From UBA932 sp031548545 (lineage in GTDB: Bacteria > Bacteroidota > Bacteroidia > Bacteroidales > UBA932): 51,409 bases of DNA. Under the pieces are notes generated by a model. It saw only the letters and a list, made by a program, of their open reading frames with translations. It had not been told where the DNA came from and did not search any database. Below are positions 1-7,506 of this stretch, in pieces. Position numbers and translations under genes: made by a program. The stretch is from contig JAVBQY010000006.1 of NCBI GenBank assembly GCA_031548545.1, positions 1 to 51,409 on the forward strand. The letters run 5' to 3'. Position 1 is the stretch's first letter. Every line of letters starts with the position of its first letter.

Positions 1-1866
1 AATACATTGAGTTTCGATATCGCCTGGGGGCCGGATGGGGGCCGCGTGACGCCTTGGTCGGATTCCGTGTGGGTATTGATAGATTATAAGGACCCTGCCA
101 GTGGGGAACTTAGGCGATTGCCCATTGCCGGAGCGACCGTGACCGCCGGGCAGGCGACCTGGCCGGGCGCCCGGGCGCGGTTGGTGGCCGGCAATACCAC
201 CGGCTTCTTTGTGGACGGGCAGGCCCGTGCGGTGGACAGGGCCGCTACGCTGACTGTGCGGGTAACGCCGCAGGCCGGGGTGACCATTAGTAAGCCCTGT
301 GTCTACGCCCTGGATTATCCGCCCCTGGCTACCTATGGCGTGGCAGGCAGCTTTAATACAGTAGAGCTGGTGGGTACCGCGCCTTTCTGCGGTATCATAG
401 TCAACAGTGCGGGCGGGACGATGACCTTTCCTTCGAGTGAAGCCTCCTGGACCCTGCCCGCCGGCTTTCGCGTAGGCAGCTATACCGACCTTAGCGGCAA
501 CAGCGGCTTGGTAGACTGCGCAGGGGCGCTGCCCACGGTAACCGGCAGCAGCGGCGCGGTGCGTTGCGGCAGCGGGGTGGTCACCCTGTCGGCTACCCCT
601 TCTGCAGGGGCTACCATTGACTGGTACAGCGCCGCTACGGGTGGTACCTTGCTGCTTTCCGGCAACACCGCCTACAGCCCTTCTGTGGTAACCAGCATGA
701 CTTATTACGCACAGGCCCGCAATACGGGTACACAATGTACTTCTGCTTCACGTACTGCCGTAGTGGCTATGGTGAACGCCCTACCTGTGATTAGCACACA
801 GCCCGTAGCGGCTGCCGTATGTGCAGGCAATACGAATACTTTCACGGTGGGGGCTACCGCGGGGTCCGGTGTGGGGCCCTACTACCTCTGGTACCAGGGC
901 GGCAGCGCTACGGGCAATACCACCAATAGCTTTACTACCGCTACCGCCGGCAATGTCTATGCAGTAGTGTCCAACTCTAACGGCTGCTCCGTCACTTCCA
1001 ATACCGTGGCCTCTACCTTGCTGGTGACCCCGCCCAAGCCCACCCTCACCGCAGGGACACTGACGGTCTGCTCCGGCACCCTTACCACCATTAGCCTGCC
1101 CGACTGGTACGGCTTGCCCGATGTGAATGAAAAGAATTACCATATCCCCGGTCTTGTCTGGGCGCGGACGGCCAACGTAGGCGCAGGCACCTATATGGGC
1201 CAGGTGCAGAGCCCCGATGGCTGCTGGTCTGTGATGAGTGATGTGGTGACGATTGCAAGTGAGTCTTGTATGGGCACCTGTGGTGCGCCCAACTACACCT
1301 TAGGTACCACCACCTGGGCGGGATGTAATTCTACCTATACCACCGCCTCCGGCACGGGTGGAGCTTGGGTCTTTGCCGACAGGCCGGATACCTATACCCC
1401 CTTTGTGCAGTGGAATAAGCCGTCGGTGGCGTGGTCTGCCACAGCATCAGGTACTATGACGAATTGGACATCCGGTACCAGCACAGCCTCAAGTTGGAGC
1501 AAGGGCTACCCCTGCCCCGCGGGTTGGCGATTGCCGACCGTGGCTGAGTTCGTGGCCTTGCATAATGCCGGTACGGTTTGGCGGGCTGCAGGCGCAAACG
1601 GAAACGCCGTGGCCGGTCGCTTCTACGGAAAAGGCGCGAGCACATGCTCGCTCCCGTCTCTAAGCAATTGCGTCTTTCTGCCAATGTGTGGATTGCGCAG
1701 AGCTGGCGATGGGACAATATTGGGTCAGGGTAGCCGAGGTTACTATTGGGGCAAAGTTGAACGTACAACGAGCGATGGTAATTATCTAAGGTTCTTAGAT
1801 TCTACCAGTTATCCGGACGATGGAGACGAGAAGTCGTACGGCGCTAACAGTAGATGCGTCCAATAG
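1..1866 (+). CDS. Surface protein with Ig-like repeats and C-terminal lectin-like domain (5' end outside window)
   Basis: The frame is open to the left edge, so the true start and any signal peptide lie outside; the 619 residues seen from position 7 are only the C-terminal part. About residues 170-260 and 260-340 are two Ig-like/PKD-like modules, each with a paired Cys and a WYSAATGG or YLWYQGG core, as in Bacteroidota extracellular proteins. A Cys-rich linker (about 345-430) follows. Residues about 430-619 resemble the Fibrobacter succinogenes major paralogous domain, a C-type-lectin-like fold: CPAGWRLPTVAEF, then RGYYWG and a final SRCV. The DNA is GC-rich and Ala/Thr/Gly-heavy, except the last 250 bases, which look more balanced in composition. 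Probably cell-surface or secreted and used in binding or adhesion (inference). The family normally ends in GFSVRCV with YWSS upstream; both motifs are altered here. Confidence 0.8.
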   Translation, partial: NTLSFDIAWGPDGGRVTPWSDSVWVLIDYKDPASGELRRLPIAGATVTAGQATWPGARARLVAGNTTGFFVDGQARAVDRAATLTVRVTPQAGVTISKPCVYALDYPPLATYGVAGSFNTVELVGTAPFCGIIVNSAGGTMTFPSSEASWTLPAGFRVGSYTDLSGNSGLVDCAGALPTVTGSSGAVRCGSGVVTLSATPSAGATIDWYSAATGGTLLLSGNTAYSPSVVTSMTYYAQARNTGTQCTSASRTAVVAMVNALPVISTQPVAAAVCAGNTNTFTVGATAGSGVGPYYLWYQGGSATGNTTNSFTTATAGNVYAVVSNSNGCSVTSNTVASTLLVTPPKPTLTAGTLTVCSGTLTTISLPDWYGLPDVNEKNYHIPGLVWARTANVGAGTYMGQVQSPDGCWSVMSDVVTIASESCMGTCGAPNYTLGTTTWAGCNSTYTTASGTGGAWVFADRPDTYTPFVQWNKPSVAWSATASGTMTNWTSGTSTASSWSKGYPCPAGWRLPTVAEFVALHNAGTVWRAAGANGNAVAGRFYGKGASTCSLPSLSNCVFLPMCGLRRAGDGTILGQGSRGYYWGKVERTTSDGNYLRFLDSTSYPDDGDEKSYGANSRCVQ

Positions 1867-2167
1867 CAACTGCTGTATTTTAGTTTTTTCGTTTTTTTTA
1901 TCACCGCTCAAGCGCAGCAATCCGACACGAAAATCACACCCTCAAGCGACCGCCTGCCCCCTCCACCCTAAGGTCGGGGGGGCGGGGCGATGGCAGCCGA
2001 GCGGCGGCTGTGCTTCCGCCCGGCGCCGGTGGCATTGGTAGAGGTCCGTACGTTTCTGGAATCAATGATGCCTTAATTTTTATAATTCAAAATAGTTGCT
2101 CCGTTTATTTTGGTAATCTGAAAATATTGAGTAAATTTGCCTGTAGTATTGAGTAAATTATATAAAA
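1867..2167 (+). other. Gene-free stretch with relic signal-peptide-like reading frame and GC-rich patch
   Basis: No intact gene is seen in these 301 bases. Directly after the TAG of the upstream gene the same frame continues 34 codons to a TAA at 1969-1971 and reads like a signal peptide end, FFVFFITAQAQQSDT, with an AQA cleavage-type site. It has no ATG and looks like the start of a second secreted protein that has lost its initiation region and body. Bases 1950-2045 are unusually GC-rich with small inverted repeats (GCAGCCG/CGGCTGT). From 2050 the DNA is AT-rich and holds the promoter of the next gene. Confidence 0.5.
2109..2139 (+). promoter_or_regulatory. Bacteroidota-type promoter for the DUF4143 ATPase gene
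   Basis: TTTG at 2109-2112, a 19-base spacer and TAAATTTG at 2132-2139 match the Bacteroides consensus TTTG-N19-TAnnTTTG exactly. The gene starts 29 bases after the -7 element. Confidence 0.75.
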
Positions 2168-3352
2168 ATGTACGAACGTGCTTATTTAAAGCAGGTTAAA
2201 TCAAGAATAGAAGAACCGAGAAAGTTCATTCAGGTAATCCTTGGCCCTCGCCAGGTAGGTAAAACTACTATGGTAAATCAGTTATTGTCTCAATTGTCCA
2301 TATCATATGTATCTGAGTCTGCTGATGCTATCTCGGCAACTAACGCGGCTTGGCTAATGCAAGCATGGGAGACGGCCAGGCTGAAAATGAAAGCCTCCGG
2401 CGCTTCGGAATATCTCCTTGTGATCGATGAGATTCAGAAAATTGATAACTGGAGCGAAGTTGTCAAACAGCAATGGGATAAGGATACCCGTGAGAACGTA
2501 AATATCAAGGTTGTCCTGCTGGGGTCTTCCCGTCTCCTTATTCAAAAAGGTTTAACGGAATCGCTGGCCGGACGGTTCGAGACGTTTTATCTTGGTCATT
2601 GGTCATTTGCTGAAATGACTGCTGCTTTTGGTTGGTCTATCGAACAGTATATTTATTTTGGGGGATATCCGGGTTCTGCTTCATTAATTGAAGATGAAGA
2701 GCGTTGGAAAAACTACATAAAAGACTCCCTTATAGAAACAAGCATTTCCAAAGATATTCTGATGCTGACTCGTGTGGATAAACCCGCGTTGCTGAAACGG
2801 CTATTTGAACTTGGCTGCCTATATTCAGGGCAGATCTTGTCATATACAAAAATCACAGGACAGTTACAGGATGCGGGGAATACAACGACTTTGGCAAATT
2901 ATCTTAAATTATTATCTGATTGTGGTCTGTTGGGTGGATTGGAGAAATATGCTGGAAGTGTAATTCGCCAACGGTCTTCCAGCCCGAAGTTCCAGGTGTA
3001 TAATAACGCGTTACTAACGTCTCAGGATGACGAAACCTATTCGACTGCCATTGTAAACCCAAAGTTGTGGGGCCGGTTGGTTGAATCGTCTGTGGGCGCT
3101 CATTTGCTCAATCACTCGATATCCGAAAGGTATAATCTCCATTACTGGCGAGAGGGTAATAACGAAGTAGATTTCATACTTGAAAAAGGGGATAAGGTAA
3201 TAGGGTTAGAAGTGAAAAGCGGCGCCAGTGCAGATAACAAAGGAATGAGTGTATTTAATGAGAAATTTCATCCCGATAAAATGCTGCTGGTCGGCACAGG
3301 GGGGATTCCTTATGCGGAATTTTTGAAGATTAATCCGAAAGAGTTGTTTTAA
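2168..3352 (+). CDS. AAA-family ATP-binding protein with DUF4143 C-terminal domain
   Basis: A 394-residue ATPase of the AAA_14/DUF4143 type. The Walker A motif GPRQVGKT is at residues 26-33 and Walker B LLVIDE at 83-88; a sensor-like strand VVLLGSS follows. The C-terminal part holds NEVDFIL and GLEVKSG, the D and ExK positions of a PD-(D/E)XK-like fold typical of DUF4143 proteins. Length is normal for the family. It has its own consensus promoter and a start 29 bases downstream. The cellular role of these proteins is not known; they are abundant in Bacteroidota, often in multiple copies and in accessory regions. Here the gene is followed three bases later by a broken hsdS, which also suggests an accessory island. 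Function beyond ATP binding is not inferred. Confidence 0.9.
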   Translation: MYERAYLKQVKSRIEEPRKFIQVILGPRQVGKTTMVNQLLSQLSISYVSESADAISATNAAWLMQAWETARLKMKASGASEYLLVIDEIQKIDNWSEVVKQQWDKDTRENVNIKVVLLGSSRLLIQKGLTESLAGRFETFYLGHWSFAEMTAAFGWSIEQYIYFGGYPGSASLIEDEERWKNYIKDSLIETSISKDILMLTRVDKPALLKRLFELGCLYSGQILSYTKITGQLQDAGNTTTLANYLKLLSDCGLLGGLEKYAGSVIRQRSSSPKFQVYNNALLTSQDDETYSTAIVNPKLWGRLVESSVGAHLLNHSISERYNLHYWREGNNEVDFILEKGDKVIGLEVKSGASADNKGMSVFNEKFHPDKMLLVGTGGIPYAEFLKINPKELF

Positions 3353-3355
3353 AAG

Positions 3356-3498
3356 ATGAACAGCGAGATGCAAGATTCTAATTTGCCAGAAGGATGGGTA
3401 TGGACGACTATTGAGGAACCAGGTATAGTTGTCAGTGGTGGAACTCCATCTACAAAAGTAAAGATTTTTTGGGGAATGAAATATCATGGATTCGCGCC
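3356..3498 (+). pseudogene. hsdS: Truncated and frameshifted type I restriction specificity subunit (hsdS fragment)
   Basis: The first about 37 residues match the beginning of an HsdS target-recognition domain: LPEGWVWTTIEE, then VVSGGTPSTK. The usual continuation is YWGNEISWI. Here the frame breaks after IFWG at the T6G4 run (3465-3474), and NEISWI is found in another frame at 3474-3493, so one base appears lost. Homology ends about 3497, after only about 45 residues of a normal 400 or so. An open frame of 62 codons remains (to 3544), but its tail is unrelated to HsdS. No hsdM or hsdR is in the window. The fragment starts three bases after the DUF4143 ATPase stop. Dead gene; the adjacent junction is a likely recombination point. 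Confidence 0.8.
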
Positions 3499-3541
3499 TT
3501 GTTTTACTGTGTTATTAGCCCTTAGATTTAAAAATTTTGTG

Positions 3542-3549
3542 TAAATTTG
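3542..3549 (+). promoter_or_regulatory. Candidate -7 promoter element upstream of the Rpn-type nuclease
   Basis: TAAATTTG matches TAnnTTTG, 18 bases before the ATG at 3568. No good TTTG is found 19-21 bases further upstream, so the call rests on the -7 box alone. Confidence 0.45.
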
Positions 3550-3567
3550 TGACGTAATCTATAACAC

Positions 3568-4458
3568 ATGATGACTATGGCCACTGAAAAATATGTCAAT
3601 CCTTTTACAGACTTCGGTTTTAAGAAAATTTTCGGCGCCGAGGTAAACAAAGATTTGCTCATTGATTTTCTTAATCAGGTGATCAAGGAGCAGGGTACTA
3701 TTACGGATATCCATTATTTGCGGAATGAGCAGCTGGGTCCGGCAGCCCTCAACCGACGGGCCATTTTTGACATTTATTGCGAGAATGAACGGGGTGAAAA
3801 GTTTATTGTAGAGATGCAAAAAGCCGAACAAAAATACTTTAAAGACCGTAGTGTGTATTATGCTTCTTTTCCCATACAGGAGCAGGCGGTCATCGGCAAC
3901 GAGTGGGATTTTTCTTTGAAAGCGATTTATTTTGTCGGGATCCTCGACTTTGTGTTTGAGGAAGATGCCGCCGATCCCAATTATTTTCACCATGAGGTAA
4001 AATTGATGGATACGCAACGGAAAAAGGTTTTTTATGATAAATTGACCTTTATCTACCTTGAAATGCCCAAGTTTAACAAAACCGATGCTGAGCTGGAAAC
4101 CCGTTTCGATAAATGGATGTATGTGCTGAAGAACCTGCCGCGCTTGCAAAGCCGCCCGGCTAAATTGCAGGAAAAGGTATTTGACCACCTGTTTAAAACG
4201 GCGGAGATTGCGAAGCTTACCCCCATGGAACGCGGCGATTATGAGGAGAGTGTAAAAGTGTACCGTGACTTGAAAAACACCTTGGACACGGCTGCGGAAA
4301 AGGGCTTTGAGTTAGGCCTGGAAAAGGGTATGGAGAAGGGTATGGAGAGTGCCAAAGTTTCCGTGGCGCTGCAGATGATATCCGATAACGAACCTGTAGA
4401 AAAAATCATCAAGTATACCGGCCTCACTGCGGAGCAGGTCTACAAGTTACAGAAATAG
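3568..4458 (+). CDS. Rpn family / PD-(D/E)XK nuclease family transposase-like protein
   Basis: A 296-residue protein of the PDDEXK_2 (Rpn, recombination-promoting nuclease) family. The N-terminus NPFTDFGFKKIFG (residues 11-23) is the family signature. The nuclease residues are seen as D68 (IFDIY) and E82-x-Q84 (IVEMQ). The C-terminus has the typical charged repeat GLEKGMEKGMES and a short helical tail. E. coli Rpn proteins are DNA endonucleases that stimulate recA-independent recombination; they are annotated as transposases by family name, but no terminal inverted repeats flank this gene. ATGs at 3568, 3571 and 3577 are possible starts; MATEKYV at 3577 is the most typical N-terminus. The gene sits between a dead hsdS and a housekeeping-type stress operon, consistent with an accessory cargo gene. 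Confidence 0.88.
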   Translation: MMTMATEKYVNPFTDFGFKKIFGAEVNKDLLIDFLNQVIKEQGTITDIHYLRNEQLGPAALNRRAIFDIYCENERGEKFIVEMQKAEQKYFKDRSVYYASFPIQEQAVIGNEWDFSLKAIYFVGILDFVFEEDAADPNYFHHEVKLMDTQRKKVFYDKLTFIYLEMPKFNKTDAELETRFDKWMYVLKNLPRLQSRPAKLQEKVFDHLFKTAEIAKLTPMERGDYEESVKVYRDLKNTLDTAAEKGFELGLEKGMEKGMESAKVSVALQMISDNEPVEKIIKYTGLTAEQVYKLQK

Positions 4459-4549
4459 CATTTTTCTGTATTTAAAAGAAATTCCTTACTTTTTCTTCCC
4501 CTCAATCGGGATATTCAGCACTCACTTTTCATTGTTTGTTGATTGAATA

Positions 4550-4936
4550 TTATTTTAGTTTTTTCGTTGATAGGCCGGCAGCCCCTACGACTATTGTCTT
4601 TAAAAACTCGGGGAGTTCGGTTTTTTCCTGCTTGATGTGTTGCAGGAGCTGCAGGCCCTCCGGGCTGAGGTTAAATTGCATTTGCCGGCGGTCTCCGTGG
4701 TGGAGCTGCCGTTGGATATAGCCTTTCTTTTCTACGGAGGCAATGACCTTGGAGGTGTTGGAGGGGCTAAGGCCCAGCAGGGCGGATAAGGCGCCGGCGG
4801 TGAGTTCGCCGGATTGGTGGAGGGAGCAGAGTACCATGCCTTCGTTTAGCCCAATGCCGTGGGCGGCTTTGAAGTTGGTTTCATAAGCCGCCAAGGCCTG
4901 GTTTAGGTCACGGATTTTGCAGAGCAATGCTTCCAT
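4550..4936 (-). CDS. MarR-family transcriptional regulator
   Basis: A 128-residue winged-helix protein. The central part (about residues 30-100) has the MarR pattern: a GLNEGMVLCSLHQSGELTA helix, LSALLGLSPSNTSKVIASVEKKGYI as recognition helix, and a wing with HHGDRRQMQFNLSPEG, where DRR is the family's conserved wing motif. It is the last gene of a two-gene minus-strand operon, five bases after the sulfur-relay fusion. Members of this family often sense peroxides, thiols or persulfides via Cys; the only Cys residues here are Cys5 and Cys32. Two palindromes in the operon promoter (7414-7441) are a likely binding site (inference). Confidence 0.9.
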   Translation of the reverse strand: MEALLCKIRDLNQALAAYETNFKAAHGIGLNEGMVLCSLHQSGELTAGALSALLGLSPSNTSKVIASVEKKGYIQRQLHHGDRRQMQFNLSPEGLQLLQHIKQEKTELPEFLKTIVVGAAGLSTKKLK

Positions 4937-4941
4937 GCGGG

Positions 4942-7380
4942 TTAGATGAAGAGGTTGATGTTGGCTTTGTCGGCCCTTTCCATATAGGTGGCTACGCCGC
5001 CGATTGTCACTTCGTCAAGCAGTTCTTCGCGTTGAACACCCATCACGTCCATGGACATCTGGCAGGCAATGAACTCAACACCCTGTTCAAGGGCTTGTTG
5101 GCGCAGGTTTTCCAGGGATTCAATGCCTTTTTTGCGCATGATGTATCGCATCATACGGTCGCCTATGCCCAGCATGCTCATTTTGGAGAGTTTGAGTTGT
5201 AGGGAGTGGGAGGGGAGCATCATAGAGAACATCTTGCCGAAAATATCTTTCTCTACCTTGGGTTTCTTTACTTTTTTGATGACATTCAGCCCCCAGAAGG
5301 TGAAGAAGATGGTTACCTTTTCGCCTGTGGCGGCGGCACCGTTGGCCAGTACGAAGTTGGCCAGCGCCTTGTCCAGGTCATCGCTGAACATGATCAGGGT
5401 TTTGGCCCTGCCTTCGCAGGAAGTGAGGCTGTGGCAGCTTTTAGGCTGTCCCTTTTCAATGACTACGGTGTAGCGCCCTTTGTCGGTGGTGTTTGATATG
5501 AGGATATTGCCGGTGGTAGAGCACCAGGCCTCAGCGTCGCGGGCAAAACCGGCATCGGTGGCCGTGATCTCTAAGCGTTCGCCGGTTTGCATCCTGTCCA
5601 TATGTTGTTTGAGTTTGAGTACGGGGCCGGGGCATTGGAGGCCGCAGGCGTCTACTGTTATGGTGTTGTTGTCTGTGTGCATAGTTGGGGTGCCGGAGGG
5701 GCGCGAAGGGGTTGAAGTTTGTTTTTTTTCAAGCGGGGCCGTAGCCGTAGCGTAGGTCTTGTAACCGCCGGAGAGGTTGCGGACCCTGGTGTAGCCATTG
5801 GCCTTTAATATTTTCATGGCCAGATAGCCCCGTAAGCCTACGGCGCAGTAAATATAGATGTCTTTGTCTGCGGGTACTTCCTGGAGGCGCTCGCGCAGTT
5901 CGTCTAACGGAATGTTTACCGCACCGGCGATAGCGCCCATCCGGTATTCTTCGGGGGTGCGCACGTCGAGCAGGAAGCCGCCCTTTTGCAGTGCTTCCGG
6001 GAGCTCGCGCCAGGATATGGTTTGCATTACGCCGCTGTGGATATTGCCGGCAACATAACCGGCTATAGCCAAGGGGTCTTTGGCCGAGGAGAAGGGGGGG
6101 GCATAGGCATGCTCGAGTTGTATCAGGTCGTAAATAGTGCCGCCTTTCTTGATGACCAGTGCGGCCTGGTCAATGCGTTTGTCTACGCCGTCAAAGCCTA
6201 CGCACTGGGCGCCGTAGAGTTTTCCGCCGGCGGGGTCAAATACCAATTTTATGCTTAGCGGAAGCGCATCGGGGTAATAGCCGGCATGTGCATTGCCATG
6301 TGTCGTTGAGCTTTGGCAGCTAATGCCCAGTTGTTGCAGTTTTTTGGCGGCCAGCCCGGTAGAGGCTACGGTCAGGTCAAAGACCTTGGCAATGGCGGTG
6401 CCTATGGCGCCTTCGTATGCTACGGTATCGCCCAGGGCCATGTTGTCTGCCACGATCCGTCCCTGCCGGTTGGCCGGATTGGCTAAGTAGTTGAGCCAGG
6501 GTTTTCCGGTGAGCGGGTGGGGGTATTCAATGGCGTCTCCCACCGCGTAGATGTCTTTAACGGAGGTTTCCAGGTATTTATTCACCCATATGCCGCCGGT
6601 TTCACCGATTTTTAAGCCGGCTGCTTTGGCCAGTGTGGTTTCCGGGCGCACGCCTATGGAAAGGATAACGATGTCGGCCGCCAGGCTTTCGCCGCTTTTG
6701 CAGATTACATTTAATTGTGCGCCGTTCCGTTCAAAACGTGCTACGCTTTGCCCCAGTTTTAGTTGTACTCCTTTTTGCAGCAGGTGCTGGTGTACATGGG
6801 CGGCCATGGAATAATCGAGCGGCGCCATGACCTGTCCGGCCATTTCTACGATGGTTACGGCAGCGCCGGCATGGTGCAGGTTTTCGGCCATCTCCAGCCC
6901 TATAAAGCCGGCGCCTACTATCACCGCATTTTTTACCGCATGGTCGCGGATATAGCTTTTAATACGGTCGGTGTCGGGGATGTCACGCAGGGTGAAAATT
7001 CCGTCCAGTTCAATGCCGGGCAGGGGGGGGCGTACGGGGGTTGCGCCGGGAGAGAGCAGGAGCTTGTCATATGTTTCAGTATAGCACTTGCCGTCTGCCT
7101 GAGATACGGTAACCGTCTTTTCCGCAGGGTTGATGGCCGTTACTTCACTGTTGACGCGCACGTCGGCTTTGAAGCGTTGGCCGAAAGAGGCCGGTGTTTG
7201 CAGGAAGAGTTTTTCGCGCTCGGCGATCACTCCGCCTATATAATAAGGTAGACCGCAGTTGGCAAAAGAAATATACCCGCCCTTTTCCAGTACTACAATT
7301 TCCGCCTGTTCGTCGACCCGGCGTATGCGGGCTGCTGCCGTGGCGCCTCCGGCTACTCCACCTATGATAACATGTTTCAT
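4942..7380 (-). CDS. Four-domain fusion: CoA-disulfide-reductase-like FAD oxidoreductase, rhodanese, TusA, DsrE-like
   Basis: The start is set at 7380 (MKHVIIGGVAGG), where the FAD-binding GxGxxG-like strand begins; an in-frame extension to 7467 overlaps the promoter and operators and is rejected. Length is 812 residues. Residues 1-445 are a pyridine-nucleotide-disulfide oxidoreductase with the single active Cys42 (SFANCGLPY) of CoA disulfide reductases and a second nucleotide motif VIVGAGFIGLE at 153-163. Residues about 455-545 are a rhodanese with Cys512 in CAVGLRG. Residues about 573-645 are TusA/SirA with CPGP at 583-586. Residues about 657-812 are DsrE/DsrF/DsrE2-like with Cys773 in ACQMSMDVMG. 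All four catalytic Cys are present, so one chain could pass persulfide sulfur between domains (inference). Cytoplasmic; no membrane segments. Cotranscribed with marR. Confidence 0.92.
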   Translation of the reverse strand: MKHVIIGGVAGGATAAARIRRVDEQAEIVVLEKGGYISFANCGLPYYIGGVIAEREKLFLQTPASFGQRFKADVRVNSEVTAINPAEKTVTVSQADGKCYTETYDKLLLSPGATPVRPPLPGIELDGIFTLRDIPDTDRIKSYIRDHAVKNAVIVGAGFIGLEMAENLHHAGAAVTIVEMAGQVMAPLDYSMAAHVHQHLLQKGVQLKLGQSVARFERNGAQLNVICKSGESLAADIVILSIGVRPETTLAKAAGLKIGETGGIWVNKYLETSVKDIYAVGDAIEYPHPLTGKPWLNYLANPANRQGRIVADNMALGDTVAYEGAIGTAIAKVFDLTVASTGLAAKKLQQLGISCQSSTTHGNAHAGYYPDALPLSIKLVFDPAGGKLYGAQCVGFDGVDKRIDQAALVIKKGGTIYDLIQLEHAYAPPFSSAKDPLAIAGYVAGNIHSGVMQTISWRELPEALQKGGFLLDVRTPEEYRMGAIAGAVNIPLDELRERLQEVPADKDIYIYCAVGLRGYLAMKILKANGYTRVRNLSGGYKTYATATAPLEKKQTSTPSRPSGTPTMHTDNNTITVDACGLQCPGPVLKLKQHMDRMQTGERLEITATDAGFARDAEAWCSTTGNILISNTTDKGRYTVVIEKGQPKSCHSLTSCEGRAKTLIMFSDDLDKALANFVLANGAAATGEKVTIFFTFWGLNVIKKVKKPKVEKDIFGKMFSMMLPSHSLQLKLSKMSMLGIGDRMMRYIMRKKGIESLENLRQQALEQGVEFIACQMSMDVMGVQREELLDEVTIGGVATYMERADKANINLFI

Positions 7381-7397
7381 CTGGTTAAAAATTTTCA

Positions 7398-7428
7398 CAA
7401 ATATACATATATTTTCCATTGGAACAAA
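7398..7428 (-). promoter_or_regulatory. Promoter of the sulfur-relay/marR operon
   Basis: Read on the minus strand: TTTG at 7428-7425, 19-base spacer, TATATTTG at 7405-7398, an exact consensus match. The start codon lies 17 bases after the -7 box. The -33 box falls exactly between two TTCCATTGGAA palindromes. Confidence 0.75.
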
Positions 7429-7441
7429 TTTCCATTGGAAA
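7414..7441. promoter_or_regulatory. Tandem palindromic operator pair, probably for the adjacent MarR protein
   Basis: Two copies of TTCCATTGGAA (7414-7424 and 7430-7440) lie 16 bases apart centre to centre; the second extends to the perfect 13-base TTTCCATTGGAAA at 7429-7441. They bracket the -33 box of the minus promoter. Position and symmetry fit a dimeric winged-helix repressor, and MarR is encoded in the operon. The assignment to MarR is inference. Confidence 0.6.
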
Positions 7442-7506
7442 ATAAAGTTTGGCACGGTATTTGTCATATGTATTGTAAAATTGTTGAATCTTTAAATTTT
7501 TAAATT

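Noticed and set aside
781..1143. 120-codon minus-strand frame inside the first gene
   Set aside because: Antisense shadow of GC-rich coding DNA with atypical composition.
1820..2041. 73-codon plus-strand frame across the end of the first gene
   Set aside because: It overlaps the end of the first gene in another frame and then runs through a GC-rich patch with low-complexity residues; no start context or homology is visible.
3568..4458. Calling the Rpn-type gene a full transposon
   Set aside because: No terminal inverted repeats or target duplication are seen next to it, so only the coding region is reported.
7381..7467. N-terminal extension of the sulfur-relay fusion
   Set aside because: It covers the consensus promoter and both palindromes; the FAD-binding domain starts at 7380.
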